A stretch of 64,000 bases of DNA. It comes from Asaia sp037151935. GTDB lineage: Bacteria > Pseudomonadota > Alphaproteobacteria > Acetobacterales > Acetobacteraceae. Both the position numbers and the translations under genes were made by a program. This document shows, one piece after another, positions 24,347 to 32,379 of the stretch (positions are counted from its first letter, which is position 1; every line of letters begins with the position of its first letter). The stretch lies in assembly GCF_051628905.1 (NCBI RefSeq), contig NZ_CP157575.1, forward strand, positions 744,001 through 808,000. Reading direction: 5' to 3'. The notes under the pieces were generated by a model. That model had not been told where the DNA came from, searched no databases, and worked only from the letters and a program-made list of their open reading frames with translations.

Positions 24347-25683
24347 GCAAGGATCAGGAGCGCCTTTCCCAACTGCTCGACGCTGCCAAACGCGCCGGGG
24401 CCGATCGGGCCGATGCGCTTCTGGTGGCCTCACGTTCGGTTTCGGCCATGTGCCGACATGGCGTGCCTGAGGGGCTGGAGCATTCCGAAACCATTCAGCT
24501 CGGTCTGCGCGTGTTTGTCGGCAAGCGGGCCGCCAATGTCTCGGCGACCGCCCTCGACCCGAGCCGCTTCGAGGCACTGGCCGAGCAGGCTGTCGCTATG
24601 GCCCGTGTGGTGCCTGAAGACGTTCATACGAGCCTCGTCGAGCCTGCTCGACAGGGCATATACGACATCGCCTCTCTCGATCTGGTCGATGCAGGCAACG
24701 CTCCCAGCCTCGAAGCCCTTCTCGCAAGGGCGCGCGAAGCCGAAGAAATCGCGCTCGCCTTTCCCGGCATCACCAATAGCAACGGTGCCTCGGCAGGCTA
24801 TGGCCGCGTCGAGATCGCGCTCGCTGAGAGCGGCGGGTTTTCCGGGCAGTATGTGCAGACCAGCCATAGCAATGGCATCAGCGTGCTTGCAGGCGACGGT
24901 CCGAGCATGCAGCGGGATTATGCCGGGCATAGCACCCGCCATCTGACCGATCTGGAATCAGCACAGAGCCTTGGCCGCGAGGCCGCTCAGCGCGCTCTGG
25001 CGCGCATGAACCCGGTCAAACCGCGCACGGGATCGTTCCCGGTCGTTTTCGATCGTCGCGTTTCGGCCAGTCTGCTCGGCCATCTGGCAGGGGCCATCAA
25101 TGGGGCCTCCATCGCCCGTGGTACTTCTTTCCTCTCCGCCCATCGCGGCAAGCGCATCCTGCCCGAAACGCTGAGCGTGATCGACGACCCCACACGCCCG
25201 CGCGGTCTGCGCTCGAAGCCTTTCGATGCCGAGGGCTTTCTGCCTGCACCCTTCGCTTTCGTGCAGGACGGCGTGTTGCAAGACTGGATACTCGACAGCC
25301 GCTCGGCGATGCAGCTTGGCCTGACCAATAACGGGCGGGCGTCGCGCGGCGTCGGCGGACCGCCTTCTCCCTCGGTCAGCAACTTCTTTCTTACCGGGGG
25401 TATCGGCTCGCGCGAGGCGCTCCTCTCCGATATCGTCGAAGGTGTCTACGTGACCGAGATGATGGGATCGTCCATCAACGGCCTGACCGGCGATTACAGC
25501 CGCGGCGCCTCGGGCTACATGATCCGCAACGGTGAATTGGCCGAAGCCGTCGCAGAGCTGACCATTGCGGGCAATCTTATTGACATGTTTGCGTCTCTGC
25601 GCGCGGCAGACGATCTCGAATTCCGCCACGGCGTTGACGCGCCGACCCTAAGAATTGACACAATGAGCGTTGCAGGAAGCTGA
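24343..25683 (+). CDS. pmbA: PmbA/TldE-family protease subunit
   Basis: A 446-residue member of the TldD/PmbA family. Recognisable parts are RAGADRADALLVASRSVSA, LGLRVFVGKRAANVSAT, the middle region with GSFPVVFDRRVSASLLGHLAGAINGASIARGTSFL, and the C-terminal NFFLTGG, VYVTEMMGSSINGLTGDYSRGASGYMIRNGELAEAV (in blocks). PmbA pairs with TldD, which holds the zinc-binding HExxxH; this protein lacks such a motif, as expected. In other bacteria the pair trims leader peptides of RiPPs and degrades CcdA. tldD is not in the window. Translational coupling (ATGA) to the M16 peptidase is noteworthy. Confidence 0.9.
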   Translation: MSKDQERLSQLLDAAKRAGADRADALLVASRSVSAMCRHGVPEGLEHSETIQLGLRVFVGKRAANVSATALDPSRFEALAEQAVAMARVVPEDVHTSLVEPARQGIYDIASLDLVDAGNAPSLEALLARAREAEEIALAFPGITNSNGASAGYGRVEIALAESGGFSGQYVQTSHSNGISVLAGDGPSMQRDYAGHSTRHLTDLESAQSLGREAAQRALARMNPVKPRTGSFPVVFDRRVSASLLGHLAGAINGASIARGTSFLSAHRGKRILPETLSVIDDPTRPRGLRSKPFDAEGFLPAPFAFVQDGVLQDWILDSRSAMQLGLTNNGRASRGVGGPPSPSVSNFFLTGGIGSREALLSDIVEGVYVTEMMGSSINGLTGDYSRGASGYMIRNGELAEAVAELTIAGNLIDMFASLRAADDLEFRHGVDAPTLRIDTMSVAGS

Positions 25684-25741
25684 AGCGTTTCCCGCTCGGT
25701 CACAAAAGGCCGAGCCCACAATGCGCTCACAAGGAGTTTTC

Positions 25742-26647
25742 ATGTCCCGCCCCATTTTCCGTGCCTCCCTCCTGCTCCTGGCTCTGGCCCCGCTTCTGGC
25801 AGCCCCTGCCGACGCACGGCCAGGCGGCGGACGCTCCATGGGGAGCCGAGGCAGCCGCACCTATTCCCCCCCGCCCATGACGCAGACGGCTCCCTACGCC
25901 GCTCGCCCGATGGAGCGTAGCTACGCTCCCGCAGCACCCGCGCCGGGGATGAACGCCCCCTTCTCGCGCCCGATGGGTCAGCCCGGCTTTGCCCAGCGTC
26001 GGCCTTTCATGACCGGCTTCATGGGCGGCCTGATCGGTGCAGGTCTGTTCGGCATGCTTTCAGGCCACGGTTTTCTTGGTGGCGGTGACGGCGGTTTCCT
26101 GTCCTTTATCGGCCTGTTGTTCCAGATTGCGATTTTTGGATTCCTGATCGTCATGGTGCTGCGCTGGCTGGGTAACCGCCGCAATGGTGCTGTCGGGGCT
26201 TCCCAGCGTCCGGGGTTCTCGGGCGGCGCGGGCACGCCTGCCGTGGTGCTGAACAACAACGACTATCAGAACTTCCAGCAGCTGCTTCAGGACATCCAGG
26301 CGGCCTGGAGCGCGCAGAACATGCGCGCTCTCGCTACCATGGCCACACCAGAGATGGTTTCGTATTTCAACGAACAACTTGCCGATTACGCCAGCCGGGG
26401 CGCGCGCAATATCGTCTCTGACGTGCAGTTCATGCGTGGCGATCTGTCCGAAGCCTGGCGCGAAGGCAACATGACCTATGCCACGGTCGCCATGCAGTAT
26501 TCGCTTTATGACGTGACGACCGATCAGTTCGGCAATGTCATTGATGGCAGCAAGACCGAGCGGCAGGTTGTCACCGAGCTCTGGACATTCGTGCGCGCCG
26601 ATGGCCGCGGCAACTGGATTCTATCCGCTATACAGCAGGTTGGCTGA
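25742..26647 (+). CDS. Tim44-domain membrane protein
   Basis: A 301-residue protein. A signal sequence or first TM (RASLLLLALAPLLAAPADA) is followed by a Pro/Ala/Met/Arg-rich linker, then a Gly-rich second hydrophobic region (FMGGLIGAGLFGMLSGHGFLGGG and FIGLLFQIAIFGFLIVMVLRWL, in blocks) and a C-terminal Tim44-like domain from about residue 175 (FQQLLQDIQAAWSAQNMRALATMATPEMVSYFNEQL ... WTFVRADGRGNWILSAIQQV). AAGGAG five to six bases upstream fixes the ATG at 25742. Bacterial Tim44-like proteins are membrane-attached and poorly understood. The gene follows pmbA after 58 bases. Confidence 0.88.
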   Translation: MSRPIFRASLLLLALAPLLAAPADARPGGGRSMGSRGSRTYSPPPMTQTAPYAARPMERSYAPAAPAPGMNAPFSRPMGQPGFAQRRPFMTGFMGGLIGAGLFGMLSGHGFLGGGDGGFLSFIGLLFQIAIFGFLIVMVLRWLGNRRNGAVGASQRPGFSGGAGTPAVVLNNNDYQNFQQLLQDIQAAWSAQNMRALATMATPEMVSYFNEQLADYASRGARNIVSDVQFMRGDLSEAWREGNMTYATVAMQYSLYDVTTDQFGNVIDGSKTERQVVTELWTFVRADGRGNWILSAIQQVG

Positions 26648-26655
26648 TACCATAG

Positions 26656-26688
26656 GGGGCGAGGCTGGACGCCCGCCCCTCCTCTTTT
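26656..26688 (+). terminator. Hairpin plus T-tract after the Tim44-domain gene
   Basis: GGGGCG (26656-26661) pairs with CGCCCC (26674-26679), followed by TCCTCTTTT. It lies 8 bases past the stop at 26647. This is a reasonable intrinsic terminator for the M16-pmbA-Tim44 unit. Confidence 0.5.
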
Positions 26689-27175
26689 GAGCAGGTCCCT
26701 TACCGGTTAGCCAGCCTCATCTCGGTCGCGAAACGCGTCAGACGCGAGGCCTCAGAAATGGCGTGATCAAAGCCATTCCTGACCTTTCATCACGCAATGC
26801 GCGCATGACTGCCACGCTGCCTATCTGCTTGTTCCCCCCCCCCCCTTTTGCGTGGAGCGGCAATCGCAGGCGCTGCTGCGCTAAGCTATGTCTATGCGCT
26901 CATCGCAATGAAAAAGACCCTCCGCGCGCCTGACTGACGCAAGAAGAAGTCGGCCATCGTCGCCACCGTGATCAGCCTTGCTGTGCTCGTTTGAAGAACA
27001 GGAAGGAAACAGGGATCTTAGCGCCAATGCAGGGCACATTCAGGGACGACGACGCGCCATAAAAAGCGGCTTAGCAGAGAGTCCAGCCGTGACGACGGCC
27101 CGGACTGTGCAAGTCCATCACTTGATGCGCTTTCGAAGCGCGCTCAATTGCACTCCCTTTTGACCGATCGCTCCG
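26689..27175. other. Gene-poor interval with a C12 tract and decayed-looking coding fragment
   Basis: No intact gene is convincing here. A run of 12 C lies at 26834-26845. Just after it the frame 26848-26994 (listed separately) reads as two hydrophobic segments separated by an in-frame TGA. A short perfect hairpin, GCGCTTTCGAAGCGC, lies near 27127-27141. The small frame at 26978-27163 has no family resemblance and no ribosome binding site. Confidence 0.35.
26848..26994 (+). pseudogene. Possible remnant of a small two-helix membrane protein
   Basis: The frame reads LRGAAIAGAAALSYVYALIA, then MKKTLRAPD, an in-frame TGA (26935-26937), then RKKKSAIVATVISLAVLV and a final stop. The pattern of hydrophobic, basic, hydrophobic resembles a two-TM hairpin broken by one stop codon, and the C12 tract immediately upstream could mark a frameshift from an ATG at 26804. 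I do not recognise a family. It may equally be chance in GC-rich DNA. Confidence 0.2.
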
Positions 27176-27286
27176 TCAGAGGCGCAGATAAGTCAGGGCG
27201 AAGAGCGAGATCATGACCAGAGACAGTCCGCCGAGCAGACCCAGAATGCGGCCCTGACGCTTGGAAGCGACTTCTTCTTTATTCAT
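27176..27286 (-). CDS. Tiny CoxF-like membrane protein encoded after ctaB
   Basis: A 36-residue protein, MNKEEVASKRQGRI followed by one hydrophobic helix (LGLLGGLSLVMISLFALTYLRL in two halves). The ATG overlaps the ctaB stop as ATGA, which argues strongly for real, coupled translation. In many alphaproteobacteria a very short single-helix protein (CoxF) sits between ctaB and ctaG in the cytochrome c oxidase operon, with the same basic-then-hydrophobic layout. Here no ctaG or subunit III gene follows, so it seems to be the last retained piece of such an operon. The CoxF identity is inferred from size, topology and position. Confidence 0.6.
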   Translation of the reverse strand: MNKEEVASKRQGRILGLLGGLSLVMISLFALTYLRL

Positions 27287-28224
27287 GGAAAAAGCACCCG
27301 GTCGATCAGCAGGGCTGAAAACAGGAAGAACAGATAAGCCAGGGAATACCGGAAAGCATAACGCGCCGGCTTGTCCGCATTGAGGCTGACACCTTGCGCA
27401 TCCTGTCTGTCGAGCAGCACACGCAGGGCGAAATAGATGAAACCGAGCCCGAGCAGCGTGGCACTGATCGTATAGATCATGCCGCAAAGATGCAGGAAGG
27501 ATGGCACCAGCGAGACAGCCATCAGAATGAGCGTATAGACGAAGACATTCCAGCGCGTATGGCGGGCGCCCTTGACCACGGGCAGCATGGGAATGCCCGC
27601 CTTGGTGTAGTCCTTGCAGGCATAGAGCGAGAGCGACCAGAAATGCGGCGGGGTCCAGAGGAACACGATCGCAAACATGACGACAGGAAGGACGCTCATC
27701 GTTCCGGTGGCTGCGGCCCAGCCGATCATGGGCGGAAAGGCGCCAGCCGCCCCTCCGATCACGATGTTCTGCGGTGTGCTGCGCTTGAGCCACATGGTGT
27801 AGATCACGGCGTAGAAAAAAATCGAAAACGCGAGAATACCGGCAGCCAAAGCGTTACTGGCCAGCCAGAGCAACGCGACAGACGCCAGTGACAACACAAT
27901 GCCGTAGATCAAAGCGCCATCGGCATCCATGCGCGAGTCAGGAATCGGCCGCACGGAGGTCCGCTTCATGATCGCGTCGATATCGCGGTCGTACCACATG
28001 TTGATCGCACCAGCGGCTCCAGCCCCGACACAGATGCAGAGCATGTCGATAAGGCCCAACGGAACCGAGGGCCATGTAGGAGCCACCGCCATACCGGCCA
28101 CGCCCGTGAACACCACCAGCGAAATAACACGCGGCTTGAGCAGGGCAAGCCAGTCCTTGAGCGTAGCACCCTCTTCCCTGTCAAAGCCGCGCTGCGTGTC
28201 AGAAAGGCCCTGAGAGGCACTCAT
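27283..28224 (-). CDS. ctaB: Protoheme IX farnesyltransferase (heme O synthase)
   Basis: A UbiA-superfamily prenyltransferase that converts heme b to heme O in the inner membrane. The 313-residue protein has the first aspartate motif in NMWYDRDIDAIMKRTSVRP (Asn75, Asp79, Asp83), the second region CKDYTKAGIPMLPVVKGARHTR, and about nine helices. It supplies heme O for bo3-type quinol oxidase or for heme A synthesis. The ATG overlaps the upstream COX1-like stop (ATGA), and its own stop overlaps the tiny gene downstream in the same way, so the three are one translational unit. Confidence 0.95.
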   Translation of the reverse strand: MSASQGLSDTQRGFDREEGATLKDWLALLKPRVISLVVFTGVAGMAVAPTWPSVPLGLIDMLCICVGAGAAGAINMWYDRDIDAIMKRTSVRPIPDSRMDADGALIYGIVLSLASVALLWLASNALAAGILAFSIFFYAVIYTMWLKRSTPQNIVIGGAAGAFPPMIGWAAATGTMSVLPVVMFAIVFLWTPPHFWSLSLYACKDYTKAGIPMLPVVKGARHTRWNVFVYTLILMAVSLVPSFLHLCGMIYTISATLLGLGFIYFALRVLLDRQDAQGVSLNADKPARYAFRYSLAYLFFLFSALLIDRVLFP

Positions 28225-29429
28225 GAGAGATCGGCCTTTGCGGCTGACACCTCAGACAGAGCCTGCCGGGGCATCAACGCCCGTGCGCCAAGCGCCGCGA
28301 CACAGAAGAGTGATACGATCATGCCGATTTCGCCGCAGCGCTGAAGCGTCGGCAGAAGCGGCATCATGGCAAGAACCGATACGCCCATGGCCACCAGGTG
28401 CACACGACCGAGCCAGTGCGGCGCGACGATGGACGGAATCTCTTCCTGCCAACGATAATAGCAGCCGAACAACGCAAAGACGGCGCCGAACAGCATGGCA
28501 GAATGGAAGGCCTCCGGCCTCACCGGGAAGAGGCTCAGAACCCACCCGGCGGAGAGCATGAGCAGGGCGGGAAAGCTCCAGGAAAGAGCCGCCGTCAGAG
28601 CAAAACTACGACGCCAGAGCGAAGCGCAGATCAGCGCCATTATACCGAAAGACGGCAACGCTACGCCCAGACCCAGCAGCCAGTCGTCCCAAATCCCGGG
28701 TACCGTAATGCCACGCGCCCAGACAACAGGCACGAGCAAGCTCGGAACCGCCATCAGCACGGGCAGCGTGATCTTGAGACGCGTGGAATGAAAAGCGACC
28801 AGATTGGCAATCGCGCCCAGAGCAAGCTGCACAACGAGCGCCAGCACAGGCACCTGCACGCGCCCCAGCCAGTACTGCGCACTGGCAAAAGACCCATGAC
28901 CCGCAGCCAGATCGTGCAGAAGCCCGGCCATCAAGACCGGGACGACGACAATCAGACCAAGAGACGCCAGAAGCTGAGACCAGGCGAAGGGCGAGAGGTC
29001 ACGAAAGCGTACGACGCGGCATTCAAGGCATTTGACGATGGTCGAGAGCGCCAGAAGCATCGTGCCGACGCCCCACAAGGAGAGAGAAGGGACAAAAGCG
29101 ACCGGCTCGCGCGCGCCAGTAATGGCGCAGAGGGCGCCAAAGAAAAGCAGCGCAAAAGCGAGGCGATCAAAGCGCAGCATAAGGCTCGGGAGGGTTGTCA
29201 GCTCGCCCGGCAGAACAAGCCGCCCCATTCCGCCCAGAAAAGCAGGAATAAGCACGAAGAGGTCGAGAAGCAGGCCGTGGCTCAGGGCATGAAAGGGGCC
29301 TGCGCTTTGCGAGACCGCCCCCAGAAACCCGCCAGCAAGACCGCAAAGAAGAGAAAGACCGAGAAAGGCGGCGCCGTCGGCACGAAACTGCGCGCCATGA
29401 GAGCCTCTGGTGATCGACTGGTGTAACAA
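28221..29429 (-). CDS. Degenerate cytochrome oxidase subunit I-like protein lacking CuB and high-spin heme ligands
   Basis: A polytopic protein (402 residues from the TTG at 29429, which has GAGGAA six bases upstream; a TTG at 29495 would give 424). In the 424-residue numbering, LSHGLLLDLFVLIPAFLGGMG (69-91, in blocks) matches the COX1 helix II motif and keeps the low-spin heme His (73). PVLMAG (186-191) matches PVLAGG. The CuB motif GHPEVY is GRVQVP (211-216), VWAHH is VWARG (258-262), and AHFHYV is EAFHSA (328-333), keeping only the second His (331). So the two low-spin heme ligands remain and the binuclear centre is gone. It cannot be a normal oxygen reductase. The alignment was made by eye. 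Confidence 0.75.
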   Translation of the reverse strand: MLHQSITRGSHGAQFRADGAAFLGLSLLCGLAGGFLGAVSQSAGPFHALSHGLLLDLFVLIPAFLGGMGRLVLPGELTTLPSLMLRFDRLAFALLFFGALCAITGAREPVAFVPSLSLWGVGTMLLALSTIVKCLECRVVRFRDLSPFAWSQLLASLGLIVVVPVLMAGLLHDLAAGHGSFASAQYWLGRVQVPVLALVVQLALGAIANLVAFHSTRLKITLPVLMAVPSLLVPVVWARGITVPGIWDDWLLGLGVALPSFGIMALICASLWRRSFALTAALSWSFPALLMLSAGWVLSLFPVRPEAFHSAMLFGAVFALFGCYYRWQEEIPSIVAPHWLGRVHLVAMGVSVLAMMPLLPTLQRCGEIGMIVSLFCVAALGARALMPRQALSEVSAAKADLS

Positions 29430-29530
29430 GCCCGGTTCCTCATGCAGTCCTGAAGGTCCCGACCGGAAAACGGTCTTAGGGGACCCTGTCGTCAAGGCCA
29501 GTCTGGTGTGAACTGTCGGGCACGTACGTG

Positions 29531-30253
29531 TCAGGCAACCAGGGCCGTCTCTTCCTTACTATCCTTCTCGAGCGGCAATGTCACGAGCGTAAAAAGCCCT
29601 GCCGGGGGCACGGGCGTGATCAGGGCACGGCTCAGATCTTCGGGCGGAAGCAGCGATTCCATAGCGAAATCAGGGTGCCAGCCCAGCGAGCGCGAGGCGC
29701 GTGCCATGCCGCGCTCGACGGCGAGACGCACGCCGCCCGTCGCCAGAAAATGATTGACGAACAGGATATGCCCGCCCGGCTTGACCACACGCTTGAGCTC
29801 GCCGAGCAGACGGCGAGGGCTCGGCACGACGGAGGCTACGAACATCGCAACCGCGATGTCAAAGCTGCCAGCCTCGAAGCTCGTCGCCTCGGCGTCCATC
29901 TCAAGCAGGTCGTCAACATTGCCGAGCTGCTGGTTGATCACGCGATGACGGGCGCGCTCGAGCATAGCCTCGGACAGATCGATGCCCGTGATATGCTTGT
30001 CCTTGTTATAATGCGGCAGCGCCAGACCAGTGCCGACACCGACCTCGAGAACGCGCTGCCCCGGCAGGGCATTGACTGCGGCGACGGCGCGACGACGGCC
30101 AAAGGCGGAGATACCGCCAAACACCGAATCATAAACCTTTGCCCAGCGCCGATAGGCCGCGCGCACGGCGTCAGCATCGAGCGCGGAGCGGGGCCGGGGA
30201 TGGGCGTCGTCCATGGAGGCGATAGGGTCGATCAAGGGGTCCGGTCGTGTCAT
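29531..30253 (-). CDS. pmtA: Phospholipid N-methyltransferase PmtA-like / class I SAM methyltransferase
   Basis: A 240-residue soluble methyltransferase: RAAYRRWAKVYDSVFG at the N-terminus, VLEVGVGTGLALPHY as SAM motif I, GIDLSEAMLERAR, then FDIAVAMFVASVVPSP and VKPGGHILFVNHF. YRRWA-VYD followed by EVGVGTG is typical of the Rhodobacter-type phosphatidylethanolamine N-methyltransferase, which makes phosphatidylcholine, a lipid known from acetic acid bacteria. UbiE-type methyltransferases share the fold, so the substrate is likely but unproven. The ATG at 30253 precedes the conserved part by 28 residues; the frame is open to 30385. It lies upstream of the COX1-like gene on the same strand. Confidence 0.75.
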   Translation of the reverse strand: MTRPDPLIDPIASMDDAHPRPRSALDADAVRAAYRRWAKVYDSVFGGISAFGRRRAVAAVNALPGQRVLEVGVGTGLALPHYNKDKHITGIDLSEAMLERARHRVINQQLGNVDDLLEMDAEATSFEAGSFDIAVAMFVASVVPSPRRLLGELKRVVKPGGHILFVNHFLATGGVRLAVERGMARASRSLGWHPDFAMESLLPPEDLSRALITPVPPAGLFTLVTLPLEKDSKEETALVA

Positions 30254-30507
30254 CAGGCTTCGTTCGTCTGGTCGCGCAAAATCATATGTTCCGTCCTGAT
30301 ACCTGCTTGAAACCCGTGCCTGTGGCCAAGGTGTTCGACATCTCGCCTGATGATCAGACAGCATGACAGGCATCGTCCTGCTCAATCGCTCTTAGCCCAT
30401 CTGGCCAGAACTGGCGAGAGGCGGTTTGCATTTCGTCATGTCCGAAGGCAAATGGAGCAGATACATAAAAGCTGCTCAAGCAGATATATCATGGAGAGAG
30501 GCACGAA

Positions 30508-30729
30508 ATGTCGCTCATGAATATAAGCCTCTTCATTCTCGCTTTCGGTCTCTGGGCGTCGATTTTCCTCGTGCGCTTCAAAGGGGACATACAGGAGTGG
30601 TATGTGAACCGTTACGGCCCTGAGCCGCCGCCCAAAGTTCCCGAGTCAGGCATGCCTGACGTGCCACTGCCCTTTCGTTACGAACCCCCTGCCCCTTCTG
30701 TGGAGGAAGCAGAGGTCAAGAAAGAGTGA
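30508..30729 (+). CDS. Small membrane protein with proline-rich tail
   Basis: A 73-residue protein. One N-terminal hydrophobic helix (MNISLFILAFGLWASIFLV) is followed by RFKGDIQEWYVNRYGPEPPPKVP and an acidic, proline-rich C-terminus. GAGAGAGG six bases before the ATG is a good ribosome binding site, which supports a real gene. It lies alone between divergent pmtA and convergent gshB. Family not recognised. The topology suggests a membrane anchor with a short soluble tail. Confidence 0.6.
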   Translation: MSLMNISLFILAFGLWASIFLVRFKGDIQEWYVNRYGPEPPPKVPESGMPDVPLPFRYEPPAPSVEEAEVKKE

Positions 30730-30744
30730 GGCTACCGAACGGCT

Positions 30745-31719
30745 TCAGCCGATACGGGCTTCAATGGCATCCCACACCAGCGCGGCGCTGTTCATGTCAT
30801 TGAAGCGGTCGAGTTCCTGAAGCCCCGTGGGCGAAGTGACGTTGATTTCGGTGAGCCAGTCGCCGATCACGTCTATCCCGACAAAGATCAGACCATTGTC
30901 ACGCAGATGTGACCCGATGCGCTCGCAGATCTCCTCATCGCGCTTCGTGAGTGCCACAGCCTCTGCCCTGCCCCCCACATGCATGTTCGACCGGGCCTCG
31001 CCCGTTGCCGGTACGCGGTTGATCGCCCCAACGGGCTTGCCATCGACCAGAATGATACGCTTGTCGCCCTTGCGCACCAGCGGTTCGTAACGCTGGATCA
31101 TCAGAGGCTCACGCGAGCGGCTGAAATGCAGCTCGAGAAGCGAGGCAAAATTTTCATCCCCCTCACGAATGCGGAAAATCCCGGCGCCGCCGTTGCCATA
31201 AAGCGGCTTGAGAATGACGTCGCCATAGCGGGCGCGGAATTCGGCCAGTGCCTCACGATCCCAGGTAACAAGAGTGGGCGGCATCAGATCGGGATAATGC
31301 GTGACCAGGAGCTTTTCCGGCGCATCGCGCACCGATTTGGGGTCATTGACCACCAGCGTCTTGCCGGGTCCGACACCATGCACATGCTCCAGCATATGAG
31401 TGGCGGTGATATAGCCCATGTCGAAAGGCGGATCCTGCCGCATCAGCACGGCGTCGGTCGTTCCGAGATCGAGGCGCGCTTCGTCACCGAAGCTTGCATG
31501 CGCGCCCTGGACCCGCTGCACCTTGACCGAACGTGCCCGCGCCGAGAGGCGGCCCATGGCCATTTCGGCACCACCCTCGCCCAGGCAGAGAGACTCGACC
31601 GGATAAACGAAAAGCTCATGCCCACGGCGCTGCGCCTCGAGCATCAGGGCGAAAGTCGAATCTCCGTTGATATTGACGTGTTCGAGCGGGTCCATCTGAA
31701 CGGCAATTCTGAGCGCCAT
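30745..31719 (-). CDS. gshB: Glutathione synthetase
   Basis: GshB joins gamma-glutamylcysteine and glycine using ATP. The 324-residue ATP-grasp protein starts MALRIAVQMDPLEHVNINGDSTFALMLEAQRRGHEL (in blocks), contains LMRQDPPFDMGYI, VNDPKSVRDAPEKL, VILKPLYGNGGAGIFRI, MIQRYEPLVRKGDKRIILVDGKPVGAINRVP and the C-terminal VGIDVIGDWLTEINVTSPTG, all classic. The ATG at 31719 follows GAAAGG; the open frame upstream lacks similarity. It supplies the thiol used by glutathione-dependent enzymes. Confidence 0.97.
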   Translation of the reverse strand: MALRIAVQMDPLEHVNINGDSTFALMLEAQRRGHELFVYPVESLCLGEGGAEMAMGRLSARARSVKVQRVQGAHASFGDEARLDLGTTDAVLMRQDPPFDMGYITATHMLEHVHGVGPGKTLVVNDPKSVRDAPEKLLVTHYPDLMPPTLVTWDREALAEFRARYGDVILKPLYGNGGAGIFRIREGDENFASLLELHFSRSREPLMIQRYEPLVRKGDKRIILVDGKPVGAINRVPATGEARSNMHVGGRAEAVALTKRDEEICERIGSHLRDNGLIFVGIDVIGDWLTEINVTSPTGLQELDRFNDMNSAALVWDAIEARIG

Positions 31720-31884
31720 TACCTTTGTCCTTTCGGTCCTGAAAATCCTGTCTGGGGCATTTGTACAGTCTACCCCGACATCCCATGATCTGGGCTTGTC
31801 GTGGCTCAAGCTCTAGCAGAGCCCCTGAGCGTTTCCTATGTCGGATCGGGGCGGCGAATGCCCGATCCCCGCCAGCGATGCGGA

Positions 31885-32379
31885 CTAGGGATAGGTGATG
31901 GAAAGCACTTCCAGCATCACTGGCCCGCTCGGCGTTTGCAGACTCACTTCATCGCCCACCCGGCTGCGCATGAGCGCGCGCGCGACCGGCGAAACGAGAC
32001 TGATTTCCCGCCGCGTCAGATCGGCCTCGTCACACCCGACAATCGTGACGTCATGGGTCACGTCGTCTTCATCGGCATAGGACACACGCGCGCCGAAAAA
32101 CACACGGTCTCGCGTCGTCTGGTCGGCGGGGTCAATGACGACCGCATGCTCGAGGCGCTTGCTGAGAAACCGCGCCCGACGATCGATCTCGCGTAGTCGA
32201 CGCTTGCCGTAGAGATAATCGCCATTCTCCGACCGATCGCCATTGCCGGCTGCCCAGGAAACGATCTCGACGATCTTGGGGCGCTCCACCTGCATCAACT
32301 CGCGCAATTCTGCGCGCATGCGCCCCGCCCCCTGCGGGGTGAGATAGAGGGCGAGCGATGTTCCGGGTGACTCAGCCAC
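31885..32379 (-). CDS. greB: Transcription elongation factor GreB
   Basis: GreA/GreB proteins enter the secondary channel of RNA polymerase and trigger cleavage of backtracked transcripts. The 164-residue protein begins YLTPQGAGRMRAELREL (coiled-coil domain), has AAGNGDRSENGDYLYGKRRLREIDRRARFL with the acidic tip, which favours GreB (GreA usually has ARSHGDLSENAEY), and ends with the FKBP-like domain and SPVARALMRSRVGDEVSLQTPSG. The start is a GTG at 32379 inside the galM stop (8-base overlap). No ATG sits at a better place. Confidence 0.88.
   Translation of the reverse strand: MAESPGTSLALYLTPQGAGRMRAELRELMQVERPKIVEIVSWAAGNGDRSENGDYLYGKRRLREIDRRARFLSKRLEHAVVIDPADQTTRDRVFFGARVSYADEDDVTHDVTIVGCDEADLTRREISLVSPVARALMRSRVGDEVSLQTPSGPVMLEVLSITYP

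Noticed and set aside
23042..24577. Minus-strand frame of 511 codons opposite the M16 peptidase
   Set aside because: It is the reverse-strand shadow of two well-supported coupled genes and has no recognisable domain.
26834..26845. C12 tract as evidence of phase variation of a known surface gene
   Set aside because: No intact gene begins after the tract in any frame, so a functional switch cannot be claimed.
28398..29426. Long plus-strand frame of 342 codons opposite the COX1-like gene
   Set aside because: The translation is highly charged low-complexity sequence (Arg, Gln, Glu, Lys), the usual shadow of a hydrophobic gene on the other strand.
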